64,000 bases of DNA from Hoylesella buccalis ATCC 35310 (GTDB taxonomy: Bacteria; Bacteroidota; Bacteroidia; Bacteroidales; Bacteroidaceae), in contig NZ_ADEG01000042.1 of assembly GCF_000177075.1 (NCBI RefSeq), positions 1-64,000 of the forward strand. Reading direction: 5' to 3'. The notes under the pieces are model-generated. The model was not told where the DNA came from, searched no databases, and saw only the letters and a list, made by a program, of their open reading frames with translations. Shown here piece by piece: positions 18,892-27,741 of this stretch; the first letter of the stretch is position 1, and each line of letters begins with the position of its first letter. Made by a program: the position numbers and the translations under genes.

Positions 18892-18930
18892 CCATCTCAA
18901 TGCAGTGACATGGTCAAAGCATTGAGATGG
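18892..18930 (-). repeat. 12-bp perfect hairpin inside the glycan operon
   Basis: CCATCTCAATGC (18892-18903) and GCATTGAGATGG (18919-18930) are exact inverted copies with a 15-base loop. It sits just after the SusC-SusD-DUF5018 block and before the enzyme genes. There is no T run, so it is more likely an mRNA-stabilising or processing hairpin than a full terminator. This would let the surface uptake genes accumulate above the downstream enzymes. Confidence 0.6.
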
Positions 18931-18942
18931 TTGAATGAAAGA

Positions 18943-20625
18943 TTATAAATCCAAACAGTCGCAGCGCACGCAACCAACATATCCGTTGGTAAACATGAAG
19001 TAGATGTACAGATAGTATCCGTCGTTCGATACTCTCAGTGCGACGTCGCCTGTTCCATTTGCGTTTTGTTTTCCTAATGCCTTGCCTCCATACTTGCCAT
19101 TTATGTCCAAGCCTTTTGAAGAGAAGTCAAGCACCTGCGTGTCCAAATTGCCACCACCTGTGTCGAACAAGTAGATGCAATCGTCTGTACCCCATGTCCA
19201 AAGGTTCACAGAGTTAGAAATGAAGTAGTGTGCTTTGTTAAATACGGTATAGTCTACCGCATTCTGAAGCCAGTTGGAAGATATTTCTGGTCCCTTGGCT
19301 TTGATAGAATTGGTTTTCCCGTCAAACATTGAAGCATGCCTTGGTGCGGCATAGTATGCAGCGAAATAGTCGCTTGTGGGGTCAGCTGGATTGCTGTATA
19401 TTACATCCGCATTATTACCCCAGTTGCCTAAGCCTTGGGCTTGAACCATGACTGGCGTGGTAGAAACCAGCTTTCCGCCTTTCACCTGCCAGCGTGCAAA
19501 CTGTCCTGCGGTACCATGTATAGGTGCCGTAATGATAGCATCACCGTCCAAGCTACCAATAACAGATAGTTTACGTCCCATCTGTGCGCTTGTGGTGTAT
19601 TCCAAATACTTTTCAGGCTTGCCTTTGACACCCTTTACTCTCCAGATGATGAACTTTCCATCTTTTTGGTTGTTCAAGTTACAGAACAATATATTATCGT
19701 TATCATCGGCCGTGGCATACATGTTTGTCAGACTCCCCGCAAATTCGCTGATGTCGATATGACCCGCTATCTCTCCGGTTTTGGCGTTGAGATATACAGC
19801 TTGTCCATTGCCTCTCTCGTTCACGACAACATAGTTGTTAAGGGCTGCGATACCAGTGGTCATGTGGTTTTGGGTTAGTCCGATGTCCACAAGTTTCTTT
19901 ACCCACAATAGTTGAGCGCTGCTGGCGCGCAACCCATTGTTGATTTTTTGTGGAATTTCTTTTTTCACTGTATACACCATCGAGGTAACGCCGTCTTGCG
20001 CCGTAACCTTGAATTGTTGTTCCTGGTCATAATCGAGGGCTACGATTGTTGGGTCTGGTGAAATGGTGGCTCCGTGAGAGATACTCACCGTAGCAAGTTG
20101 TTTGCCAATCTCGTCAGCGGAGACAAGGGAGATAACCTTGTCTGCTTCCTTCACAAGGCCACTTAAGTTAGCATTCGGGAGGTCAAACTTAGTGATGGCG
20201 CACTCGTTGCTTTTTCTTATTTCAGCCACTACTTTATAGTCTGCCTTCCCCCCATTCTGGTCGGTTACGGTAATCGTGTTTTCCTTCGTCAGATCCATAA
20301 AGTACAGCTTAGGTGTCACATACACGTTGTTTTCGAGACTTGCGAACACCCGCATCTTTTTGAGTGACGACTTGTCGAGAACATTGTCAGACAACCGTGG
20401 ATAGTTGTAGGGAAACACAACAGTAATCACTTTATTTTGATAGTCTATCTCACTCGTGAAGTTGTTTTCATCCCTGTCATCATCAATAAACCGTGCAGTG
20501 AGATTTGTAATGCCGTTTCGCTCTATATTAGGGTGAAACTCCTCGGGCTCTTGGCAACCCACCCATGTAAAAATAAGCAGCAGGTTGCAGGCTAATGTTA
20601 ATATTTTGGTTTTCATATTTGTCAA
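18943..20625 (-). CDS. DUF5018-containing surface lipoprotein (SusE/F position)
   Basis: A 560-residue lipoprotein: the signal ends FTWVGC with the lipid Cys near 24, followed by QEPEEF, an acidic run like the Bacteroidetes surface-export signal. The first ~200 residues look like tandem Ig-like beta domains (VFPYNYPRLSDN, KADYKVVAEIRK, FKVTAQDGVTSMVYTVKKE). The rest is beta-propeller-like (repeated LNAKTGEIAGHID, WRVKGVKGKPE, WQVKGGKL). Such proteins sit directly after SusD and bind glycan on the cell surface. An alternative start is the Met three codons in. Spacing to SusD is 13 bases. Confidence 0.78.
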   Translation of the reverse strand: MTNMKTKILTLACNLLLIFTWVGCQEPEEFHPNIERNGITNLTARFIDDDRDENNFTSEIDYQNKVITVVFPYNYPRLSDNVLDKSSLKKMRVFASLENNVYVTPKLYFMDLTKENTITVTDQNGGKADYKVVAEIRKSNECAITKFDLPNANLSGLVKEADKVISLVSADEIGKQLATVSISHGATISPDPTIVALDYDQEQQFKVTAQDGVTSMVYTVKKEIPQKINNGLRASSAQLLWVKKLVDIGLTQNHMTTGIAALNNYVVVNERGNGQAVYLNAKTGEIAGHIDISEFAGSLTNMYATADDNDNILFCNLNNQKDGKFIIWRVKGVKGKPEKYLEYTTSAQMGRKLSVIGSLDGDAIITAPIHGTAGQFARWQVKGGKLVSTTPVMVQAQGLGNWGNNADVIYSNPADPTSDYFAAYYAAPRHASMFDGKTNSIKAKGPEISSNWLQNAVDYTVFNKAHYFISNSVNLWTWGTDDCIYLFDTGGGNLDTQVLDFSSKGLDINGKYGGKALGKQNANGTGDVALRVSNDGYYLYIYFMFTNGYVGCVRCDCLDL

Positions 20626-20638
20626 TACTTAAAGGTTG

Positions 20639-22267
20639 TTATTTCCATTCATCAAACTGTTTGGCCAACTTATTGTTCTTCAATTCGGATGTAGGAACAG
20701 GCAGCCTGTAGAGTTTTGACGAGAACTTACGGTCTTGACCGTCACAATCAACATACTCGTATGTGCCGTTGGTAATCTTCATACCGTGACAGCGGTAGTT
20801 GTTATACTCAATATGAGCCAGTTTCCACCTGCGCATATCCCAGAACAGATGTCCTTCGTAAGCTAATTCCACCTTACGCTCGTTGCGGTAATCCTTAAAC
20901 CAAGCGTCACCGGTAGAGGTTTTCGAAGGCAGTCCAACACGTGCTCGCACGCGGTTCATGAGCGTCTGTGCCTCACTGGTTTTGCCCAATCTGAAAGCAG
21001 CCTCGGCTTTGTTCAACAACACCTCGGCAAAGCGTATTTCTACCCATGGTTGCGAGCTGTGTTGTCCCTTGATGTCCGTTAGCTTTTCGTCGAGCAGTTT
21101 ACGAAGAAAATATCCCGTGGTGGTTTTGCCGAAAGAGTAGGCTTGCTCACGATAAGCCATGAACTCTCCGTTCTTACCTCCTACGCTGCAATCCATCTTG
21201 CGTCCCTTCCATTCGCTTCCCGCATATATGATGGTTGCGGCAAATCGAGGTTCAAGCTGGTCGTAAGGAGGCTTTTGGTTGGTTGTTTCATGCCATGGAG
21301 TCCAGTCCACGATTTTACCGTCCTTGGTCTCATAGCACTCCACCATTTCCTGCGTGGGTGTACCCGTAGCACCAAAATCGTATCCGTCGCACTGTGGCAC
21401 ATAGTATTGGTCAAAGCTGTGGTAGGGTCCACTGTCCTTGTTGTACCTGAACGCCAATATGCATTCGTTGTTGTTACCACTCCATGCGTCAGCGTAATTG
21501 GATGCCAAATCGTACAGCCCGAGCTTCTCTACCTTGTCAGCCGCATCGTATGCAGCCTGCCATTGTTCTGCGTAAAGCATGGCTCGTGACTTCAGGGCGT
21601 AGGCTGCTCCTTGAGTTACCCTGCCTTTTGCGTTGGGGTCTGCCCACTCCTTAGGAAGGTTAGCTGCCGCAAAGTCAAGATCATCAGCGATAAATTTCCA
21701 AGTTTCTTCAGCCGAACTTAGTGCTTTGTCGTTGCTTTCCGGCAAGTTTTCATAGATAATTACGCTACCATGCCGTTTGGCCAACTGGAAGTATAGGTAT
21801 GCGCGGAAGAAGCGAGCCTGAGCCTCCCAGCGTGCGTTTTGCTCCTCAGAAAACTTAGAATATTGTTTCTGCATGGCTAAAAACTGGTTTATCTGCCTGA
21901 TACTTCCGTAAGCAGCACTCTCGCTCCATACATTATATAGACAGCCATCGGGTGTCACCACGGATGGGTCGGTAACATAAACATTGGGGTGCCCTGCACG
22001 ATGGCCCAATGAAACCGATCCATATTTGAAGGCATCGGTAAGGCTTTCTGTCAGGCTACCGCCAAACTGCGTCTCTCCAAACTGGCCGTATCTGTGCAAA
22101 GCGGTATAAAAAGCATTCACGTTTTTATCAACGTGCTTTGCGTCTTGCCAAACAATCTCATCACTTACGGTCGCTGTTTGAGTAACGCCATCCAGCCAGT
22201 CGTTACACGATGTCAAGGGCAAGACTGCGCAAAATGCCACCGCTATGTTAAAACATATATTTTTCAT
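20639..22267 (-). CDS. SusD/RagB-family glycan-binding lipoprotein
   Basis: A 542-residue surface lipoprotein (lipobox LTSC, Cys 21). It has the SusD fold: N-terminal NAFYTALHRYGQF, then the TPR-like part (RWEAQARFFRAYLYFQLAKRHG, RVTQGAAYALKSRAMLYAEQW). The C-terminal RagB region carries VEIRFAEVLLNKAEAAFRLG, RNERKVELAYEGHLFWDMRRWKL and a final LPVPTSELKNN. SusD caps the SusC channel and delivers oligosaccharides. It is 13 bases downstream of SusC. Ligand specificity cannot be read. Confidence 0.95.
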   Translation of the reverse strand: MKNICFNIAVAFCAVLPLTSCNDWLDGVTQTATVSDEIVWQDAKHVDKNVNAFYTALHRYGQFGETQFGGSLTESLTDAFKYGSVSLGHRAGHPNVYVTDPSVVTPDGCLYNVWSESAAYGSIRQINQFLAMQKQYSKFSEEQNARWEAQARFFRAYLYFQLAKRHGSVIIYENLPESNDKALSSAEETWKFIADDLDFAAANLPKEWADPNAKGRVTQGAAYALKSRAMLYAEQWQAAYDAADKVEKLGLYDLASNYADAWSGNNNECILAFRYNKDSGPYHSFDQYYVPQCDGYDFGATGTPTQEMVECYETKDGKIVDWTPWHETTNQKPPYDQLEPRFAATIIYAGSEWKGRKMDCSVGGKNGEFMAYREQAYSFGKTTTGYFLRKLLDEKLTDIKGQHSSQPWVEIRFAEVLLNKAEAAFRLGKTSEAQTLMNRVRARVGLPSKTSTGDAWFKDYRNERKVELAYEGHLFWDMRRWKLAHIEYNNYRCHGMKITNGTYEYVDCDGQDRKFSSKLYRLPVPTSELKNNKLAKQFDEWK

Positions 22268-22280
22268 ACTGTCAAATCTT

Positions 22281-25200
22281 TTAGAATGTTAGTTTTATTC
22301 CCATGGTATACGTCCTCTGCTGCGGGTAGTAACCATTGTTTACAGAAGGAGACTCAGGGTCTATGTTGTATTTGGTCAGACTGCTGAATGTCAACAGGTT
22401 GAAACCCTCCACATATAGTCTTGCACCCTCAATGCCTATGTTAGTTAGCCATTGTTTGGGGAAGTTGTAGCCAATTTGCGCTGTCTTTAACCGCATGTAG
22501 TTGCCAGAGCGATACCAGAACGTGGAAGAGAAGCCGTTGTTGTTGCTCGGACCTGAAATCTCAAGACGTGGGAACTCTGCGTTGGGGTTATCAGGTGTCC
22601 ACGATTTCTCTACCAAATAAGTTGGCGAGTTACCACCGTGGTAGAATGGCTTTGTATAGGCCGTGTTGTCTTGGATGCCCGAACCGCTATATTGTCCAGT
22701 TAAGGCCACAACATTGTCCAAGCCCCAAGAGAACAGCAAGTCAAAGTCGAATCCCTTCCAATCGCCAAACAAGTTGAACGAACCTGTGTGTGTTGGGGTT
22801 GAGCTTTTACCTACATAGCCTTGGTCTTGCGCAGCGGTTATCACACCATCACCATTCCGGTCCACATATTTTATATAGCCCGGCAGTGCTTTATAACCAA
22901 CGACAGTCGGTGAATTGGCTATATCTGCCTCATCCTTGAAAAGTCCTGCGTCCATGAAACCATATTTGGCACCAATTTGTTTGCCAGTGACGCGTTGGTA
23001 TTCTGGAGCATTGTCCGTGTCGCCGGCGTATTTCAGCCAACGACCATAAGCGTACGACCATATCAATTTTCCACCATAATTAAAATTTCCAATGTGGTTA
23101 CGATGGGTTAAAGCCACCTCAAATCCCTTGTAATCAGCCTTGTTTATATTGGCTGAGTTGTGATAGTATCCACCTCGTGATGGTGGGAACGCACCCACGA
23201 CAGACGAAATTTTGTCATACTCATATTTATAGAACACGTCAAACTCGATGCCTAAAAGGCCATTCCATAAGGTTGCGTCTACACCAAGGTTGTAGTTCAT
23301 GCATTGTGCCCACCGCAGGTCAGGATTGCCTAAAACGCTGGCGTACATCATCGACTGACTTCCGCCACCCAGCACCAATGCGTTTTTCACCAATGTCATC
23401 GCGTTGCGCCATTGAAATGCGTTCAATCCGCTACTTGTTCCTGTTTTACCAACGCCAGCACGCAGTTTCAGGTTATTCACCCAGTCGGCGTCAAACCATT
23501 TTTCGTTATTGATACGCCAACCCAACGACAAACTGGGCAAAAACACCCATCTGTTATTCATACCACCAAAAAGATAACTACCATCATAACGTGCCGAAGC
23601 CTCTAAGTAGTACTTGTCATCATAGTTGTAATTGAGCCTGCCGACAAATCCAGCCACCCGCGTAAATCCGCTATAACCACCTATCGTAGGCATCTTTTCT
23701 TTGCCGTCGCCAGTCAAGTTGGTAATCTTGCTAAGCTCGTCAAGCTGCAAGAAGTCCAAACCCGTACCGGTTGCACTCAGAGCGTTGCTCTTGTTTTCGC
23801 GCGTCTCGGCCAATAACAACACGCCCACGGTGTGCTTGTCAAACCTGTTGTCGTATGTCACACTGGTTTGTGTGGTAAAGTTGTAACCCCTGCTGGCTGC
23901 CTCACTCAGTGACACGCTGTTTCCTTGGGCATCGAAAGCCTTATAATAATTCAACGTCTTGGATGCGGAGGTGGGCAGACTCATCTGCATCACCTCGAAA
24001 GGATTGCTTAGCACTTTGTTGAAATAGAAATTAGCATCATAAGCTCCTTGAAACTTCACGCTTAAGCCTTTCAGCCAAGGCGCGTCATATTTCAAACTGA
24101 AATTGGTCTGGACAAACGAACGATTAGACTTGCTGTATCCTGACTCATTGATGGATGCCAATGGCGCAACTGGTGACGATGCAGTTGGTGTAGACACCGC
24201 ATAAGTTTTTCCCTGATATTCCATAGTTTCCGGAACGTATGGCATAGCCCTAATGATCTGCTGTGGAATGTTATGCCAAGCGTTTGGGTCGGCAGAGTAT
24301 CTGGGTGCGTTGCGCTTCTCTATACGCCCAGCTATGCCCAGTGTAAAAGTAAGATTGTCGGTTATTTTCGCGTCGATGTTTGAACGAAGGTTCAGACGGT
24401 CATAATCGAAATTGTCAATATTGCCGTTTTCTTTCAAATAACCCATCGATGCGAAAAACTTCACCTTGTCGTTTCCACCCGAGGCAGACACATTGTGGTG
24501 CATACGGTTTCCGGTTCCAAACAATTTTTTGTACCAGTTGGTGTTGCCCCAACCGTCAACTCCGTCACGCATCTTTTGTACCATTTCATCTGTAAAGACG
24601 GGGGCATCGCCCTGCAATTCGCGTGCTTTGTTGTACCAATAAGCGTACCCGGGGCCGTCAAGCCACACCTGATTTTGTGCGTTCTCGCTAATTCCGAAAG
24701 CTCCCGTGTAGGAGATGGACGTCTTGTTTTTGCTACCTTTTTTCGTGGTTACGATAAACGCTCCGTTAGCATCAAGACCATAGACAGACACGGCGGATGC
24801 GTCTTTCAAGATAGACACCGATTCAATTTCATTCGGATCCAATCCGTTAAAGTCGGCTGAGGTGCGTCGAATACCATCAATAACGTAGATGATACCCCCT
24901 TGTCCGCGCATGGTGAGCGCAGCGTTATCACTACCGGGCTGTCCGCTTGATTGCACGGCTGCCACACCCGCAATGCGCGGTCCGATGATATTACTGATAC
25001 TCATGGTCGGTGCCTTGAGTATCTCTTTGTCAGAAACTGTGGAGATAGCGCCCGTAATGCTTCCTCGTTTTTGTGTGCCATAGCCCACTACTACGACTTC
25101 GCTTAAGGCGGCTACATCCTCCTTCATCGTAATGTCAATCGTCTTGCGATTGCCCACCTTCACTTCTTGCGATACCATGCCGACACTTGCAAAAGTCAAT

Positions 25201-25421
25201 ATGTCATTAGCTTTAGCCTCGATTTGGTACCGTCCATCAATGTTAGTAACCTGTCCTCTCGTCGTTCCTTTCACAACGATAGACACTCCTACCAAAGGCT
25301 CACCGTTCGTGTCGCTGACTGTTCCTGTTATCACATTTTGCGCATAGCTTGCTGCCACACATGTGACTGTTAGGATCAAGGACACAACAAGCCTCCTGAT
25401 ACACCATCTAATTTTTTCCAT
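22281..25421 (-). CDS. SusC/RagA-family TonB-linked outer-membrane transporter
   Basis: A 1,046-residue TonB-dependent transporter. After a signal peptide (about 1-27) come a carboxypeptidase-regulatory-like domain (ITGTVSDTNGEPLVGVSIVVKG), a TonB box region (SEVVVVGYGTQKRGSITGAI), a plug (SSGQPGSDNAALTMRGQGGIIYVIDGI) and a large barrel ending MGIKLTF. It forms the import channel with the SusD protein that follows. It is the fourth gene of the operon. Confidence 0.96.
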   Translation of the reverse strand: MEKIRWCIRRLVVSLILTVTCVAASYAQNVITGTVSDTNGEPLVGVSIVVKGTTRGQVTNIDGRYQIEAKANDILTFASVGMVSQEVKVGNRKTIDITMKEDVAALSEVVVVGYGTQKRGSITGAISTVSDKEILKAPTMSISNIIGPRIAGVAAVQSSGQPGSDNAALTMRGQGGIIYVIDGIRRTSADFNGLDPNEIESVSILKDASAVSVYGLDANGAFIVTTKKGSKNKTSISYTGAFGISENAQNQVWLDGPGYAYWYNKARELQGDAPVFTDEMVQKMRDGVDGWGNTNWYKKLFGTGNRMHHNVSASGGNDKVKFFASMGYLKENGNIDNFDYDRLNLRSNIDAKITDNLTFTLGIAGRIEKRNAPRYSADPNAWHNIPQQIIRAMPYVPETMEYQGKTYAVSTPTASSPVAPLASINESGYSKSNRSFVQTNFSLKYDAPWLKGLSVKFQGAYDANFYFNKVLSNPFEVMQMSLPTSASKTLNYYKAFDAQGNSVSLSEAASRGYNFTTQTSVTYDNRFDKHTVGVLLLAETRENKSNALSATGTGLDFLQLDELSKITNLTGDGKEKMPTIGGYSGFTRVAGFVGRLNYNYDDKYYLEASARYDGSYLFGGMNNRWVFLPSLSLGWRINNEKWFDADWVNNLKLRAGVGKTGTSSGLNAFQWRNAMTLVKNALVLGGGSQSMMYASVLGNPDLRWAQCMNYNLGVDATLWNGLLGIEFDVFYKYEYDKISSVVGAFPPSRGGYYHNSANINKADYKGFEVALTHRNHIGNFNYGGKLIWSYAYGRWLKYAGDTDNAPEYQRVTGKQIGAKYGFMDAGLFKDEADIANSPTVVGYKALPGYIKYVDRNGDGVITAAQDQGYVGKSSTPTHTGSFNLFGDWKGFDFDLLFSWGLDNVVALTGQYSGSGIQDNTAYTKPFYHGGNSPTYLVEKSWTPDNPNAEFPRLEISGPSNNNGFSSTFWYRSGNYMRLKTAQIGYNFPKQWLTNIGIEGARLYVEGFNLLTFSSLTKYNIDPESPSVNNGYYPQQRTYTMGIKLTF

Positions 25422-25450
25422 TAATTATGAATTTTAGGTTAGTGAAAAAT

Positions 25451-26521
25451 TTAAATATTAAAATGCTCACAGTATCTACGATACAAGTGGCCAGCTTGCA
25501 AATATGCGGAATTGGGACTCATGAAGTGTGAAAACTTAAAGGTAATGGCGTTTTCCATTCCGGCTTTCCGCGCAGCTTCAAGTTTCAACAGCAGTTTCTC
25601 CCATTTGATTGGCAGGAAGCGGATGGGCATGTCGCGGTCAAACGATTCGATGTTTGTCCAGCATTTCATGCCGTATCTGTCTGCCAATTTTTTGTTCACC
25701 ACAAGATAATCGTACAGTTCGCCATAGTCTACCTGGCCGTCTTGGAATGCCAAGATATCCACGGCTCCCTTGACGTTGCCCAAAATCTCGTTCCATTCCT
25801 CTTCATGTTCTCTCACGGTGAGAGCCTTGTCACCACTCATCACTTGGTCGGTTTTCACGCCGTGAATATAGGGAGAAACCATTGTCGTGAGGTTACCCGA
25901 CACGGCTTTGGCATGTTTACCCACCTCTGCATATATGCGTGACATGTTCTTTGTTCGGCGACTGATTTCTTGTGACAGATACCATCCCTTGAAAGAGGGA
26001 TGCTTGCCATATTTGGCCCACACCTCATCTATCAAGCTTAGGTTCAGGTCTATCTCTTTTTGGAACAGTCCCTCTTGCCAATACTTGCCGGAATCATACA
26101 TGCCGAAGAAGAAATTCATGCGATACTTGTCGGCGAGTGTCAAGAACATTTCTACCAAATCAACTGGCGGATAATATACATCTTCTTTTCCGATGAGAGT
26201 TGAGAACGGTGCGGCAATCCACTTTCCCAGTCCGGCACGGATGAGAACAATAGTGTTGATGCCCATCTTTTTCATGGCTTTGAAGTCTTGATCCCATTCT
26301 TTCTTGCCCCAGTTTTGGTGTGGAATGTCCCAACTTATCTCATCCAGAAATGTAGCTTTAATAGGCATGCCCTTCATGGCGTGCGGCGTAGCAAAAGTCT
26401 CACCGTCCTCGTGCTGGGCAAAAGTGTTGTCCACCTTGGTGTAGGAAGACAGTATCTTGCTACCCATCACAAGCGTTGAGGCGCCCATTATTTGCTTGAT
26501 AAAGTTTCTCCTGTTTGTCAT
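25451..26521 (-). CDS. Tat-exported DUF4434 protein, copy 2
   Basis: A 356-residue paralogue of the protein at 12114-13208. The twin-arginine signal is NRRNFIKQI followed by a hydrophobic stretch. Shared landmarks in the same order are ATFLDEISWDIPHQNWG, GINTVVLIRAG, FFFGMYDSGKYW, GWYLSQEISRRTK, LAFQDGQVDYGEL, FDRDMPIRFLPIKWEKL and FKFSHFMSPNSAYLQAGHLY. Retention of two intact copies in one operon suggests different linkage preferences or a division of labour. It lies between the AGE epimerase gene (8 bases) and SusC (29 bases). Confidence 0.75.
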   Translation of the reverse strand: MTNRRNFIKQIMGASTLVMGSKILSSYTKVDNTFAQHEDGETFATPHAMKGMPIKATFLDEISWDIPHQNWGKKEWDQDFKAMKKMGINTIVLIRAGLGKWIAAPFSTLIGKEDVYYPPVDLVEMFLTLADKYRMNFFFGMYDSGKYWQEGLFQKEIDLNLSLIDEVWAKYGKHPSFKGWYLSQEISRRTKNMSRIYAEVGKHAKAVSGNLTTMVSPYIHGVKTDQVMSGDKALTVREHEEEWNEILGNVKGAVDILAFQDGQVDYGELYDYLVVNKKLADRYGMKCWTNIESFDRDMPIRFLPIKWEKLLLKLEAARKAGMENAITFKFSHFMSPNSAYLQAGHLYRRYCEHFNI

Positions 26522-26529
26522 GGTTCGCT

Positions 26530-27723
26530 TTATTTGCTATCGTTTGCCTTGACTATTTCTTCTAACGTGGTCCAGCATTGATACATACCTCTGGGTACAT
26601 GGAAGCATCCTTTCCATTTTCCACCCTTCAATGGCAACAGCACTTCGCCGCGCCTGTTGAGGTATCCGTACCATTCAGCATACTCGTCATCTCTGAAATG
26701 TGTCCAAGTATATTCGTGTACCTTCTTAAACCATTCCATACACCTCTTGTCTCCCGTGAGCTGATAGCCCTTGAGCATGGAGATAAGAGTTTCGATGTGT
26801 ACCCACCACAGCTTCTGATCCCATTCTAATTGCTGAGGAGGACAGCCATTGCGATCCATGAAATAATACAGACCGCCAAACTCTTTGTCCCATCCGTAGT
26901 CTAACATGGTAAGTGCGGTGTCCTTGGCTTTTTCTATCAGTTCGGGTCTATTCAGGCGTTTGCCCAAGTCCATGATAAACCACATAGCCTCTATGGCATG
27001 TCCCGGAGTTACCTGTCTGCCTTCGAAGCAGTCTACCAAGTTGCCGTCGGCACCTACGTTTTCCACGATGATGCCGCCAAGGTCTGGTCGGTAAAACACG
27101 TCCATCACTTCATGGATGCACGTTTCCATGGTCTTTAGTAGATAGTTTTCGTCAAGAAGATGCTCTATCTCTAAGGCTAAGTTGCAGAGTATCATGGGCA
27201 GTGCGAAGTTTTTCATGTTGCGTGTTCCCGGATGTATCTTGTTCCACTTGCCTTTGGGATTGTCTACCTTCGATAGAATGATGTCAAACGTTTTCTTGGC
27301 GATGGTGGCGTATTCGTCGTTGCCTGTAGCCAAACTTAGCTGTCCAAAGGCCATGGCGGCAAAGGTGTACGAGAAGATATTGTAAGGCTCTACCAATGGT
27401 TTGCCCGTCCTGTCCAACGAGAAATACCAGTTGTACTGGCCGTCGTGTCCATGCTTTTTCAAGAACTCAGCACCTTGGATGGCACTGTTCAACCATTCCT
27501 CGTTTTTCTCTACCTTGTTATATAGCATGGCGAACAACCATACCTCACGGCACTGCAACCAAATAAATTTGTCGGTGTCAAAAACATTTCCTTTGCGATC
27601 CAAGCATGTGAAGTACCCACCATACTCTTCGTCTTGTGACTTCTCAAGCCAAAAAGGAACCACTCTCTGTAGCAATTCACTTTTGTACAAGTCAGCTAAT
27701 TCTTTCAATTGATCTATATCCAT
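26530..27723 (-). CDS. AGE family epimerase (N-acylglucosamine 2-epimerase-like)
   Basis: A 397-residue cytoplasmic (alpha/alpha)6-barrel enzyme. No signal peptide is present. Motifs are YGGYFTCLDRKG, DKFIWLQCREVWLFAMLYN, KIHPGTRNMKNFALPMIL, TPGHAIEAMWFI and KLWWVHIETLISMLKGY, with the His residues that catalyse 2-epimerisation in the last two blocks. The family interconverts GlcNAc/ManNAc or epimerises the reducing-end sugar of disaccharides (cellobiose/mannobiose 2-epimerases). With GH20 and the O-acetylesterase nearby, an N-acetylmannosamine route is plausible but unproven. It is 18 bases after the FAD oxidoreductase gene. Confidence 0.87.
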   Translation of the reverse strand: MDIDQLKELADLYKSELLQRVVPFWLEKSQDEEYGGYFTCLDRKGNVFDTDKFIWLQCREVWLFAMLYNKVEKNEEWLNSAIQGAEFLKKHGHDGQYNWYFSLDRTGKPLVEPYNIFSYTFAAMAFGQLSLATGNDEYATIAKKTFDIILSKVDNPKGKWNKIHPGTRNMKNFALPMILCNLALEIEHLLDENYLLKTMETCIHEVMDVFYRPDLGGIIVENVGADGNLVDCFEGRQVTPGHAIEAMWFIMDLGKRLNRPELIEKAKDTALTMLDYGWDKEFGGLYYFMDRNGCPPQQLEWDQKLWWVHIETLISMLKGYQLTGDKRCMEWFKKVHEYTWTHFRDDEYAEWYGYLNRRGEVLLPLKGGKWKGCFHVPRGMYQCWTTLEEIVKANDSK

Positions 27724-27741
27724 AGCTATATGATTTAAATA

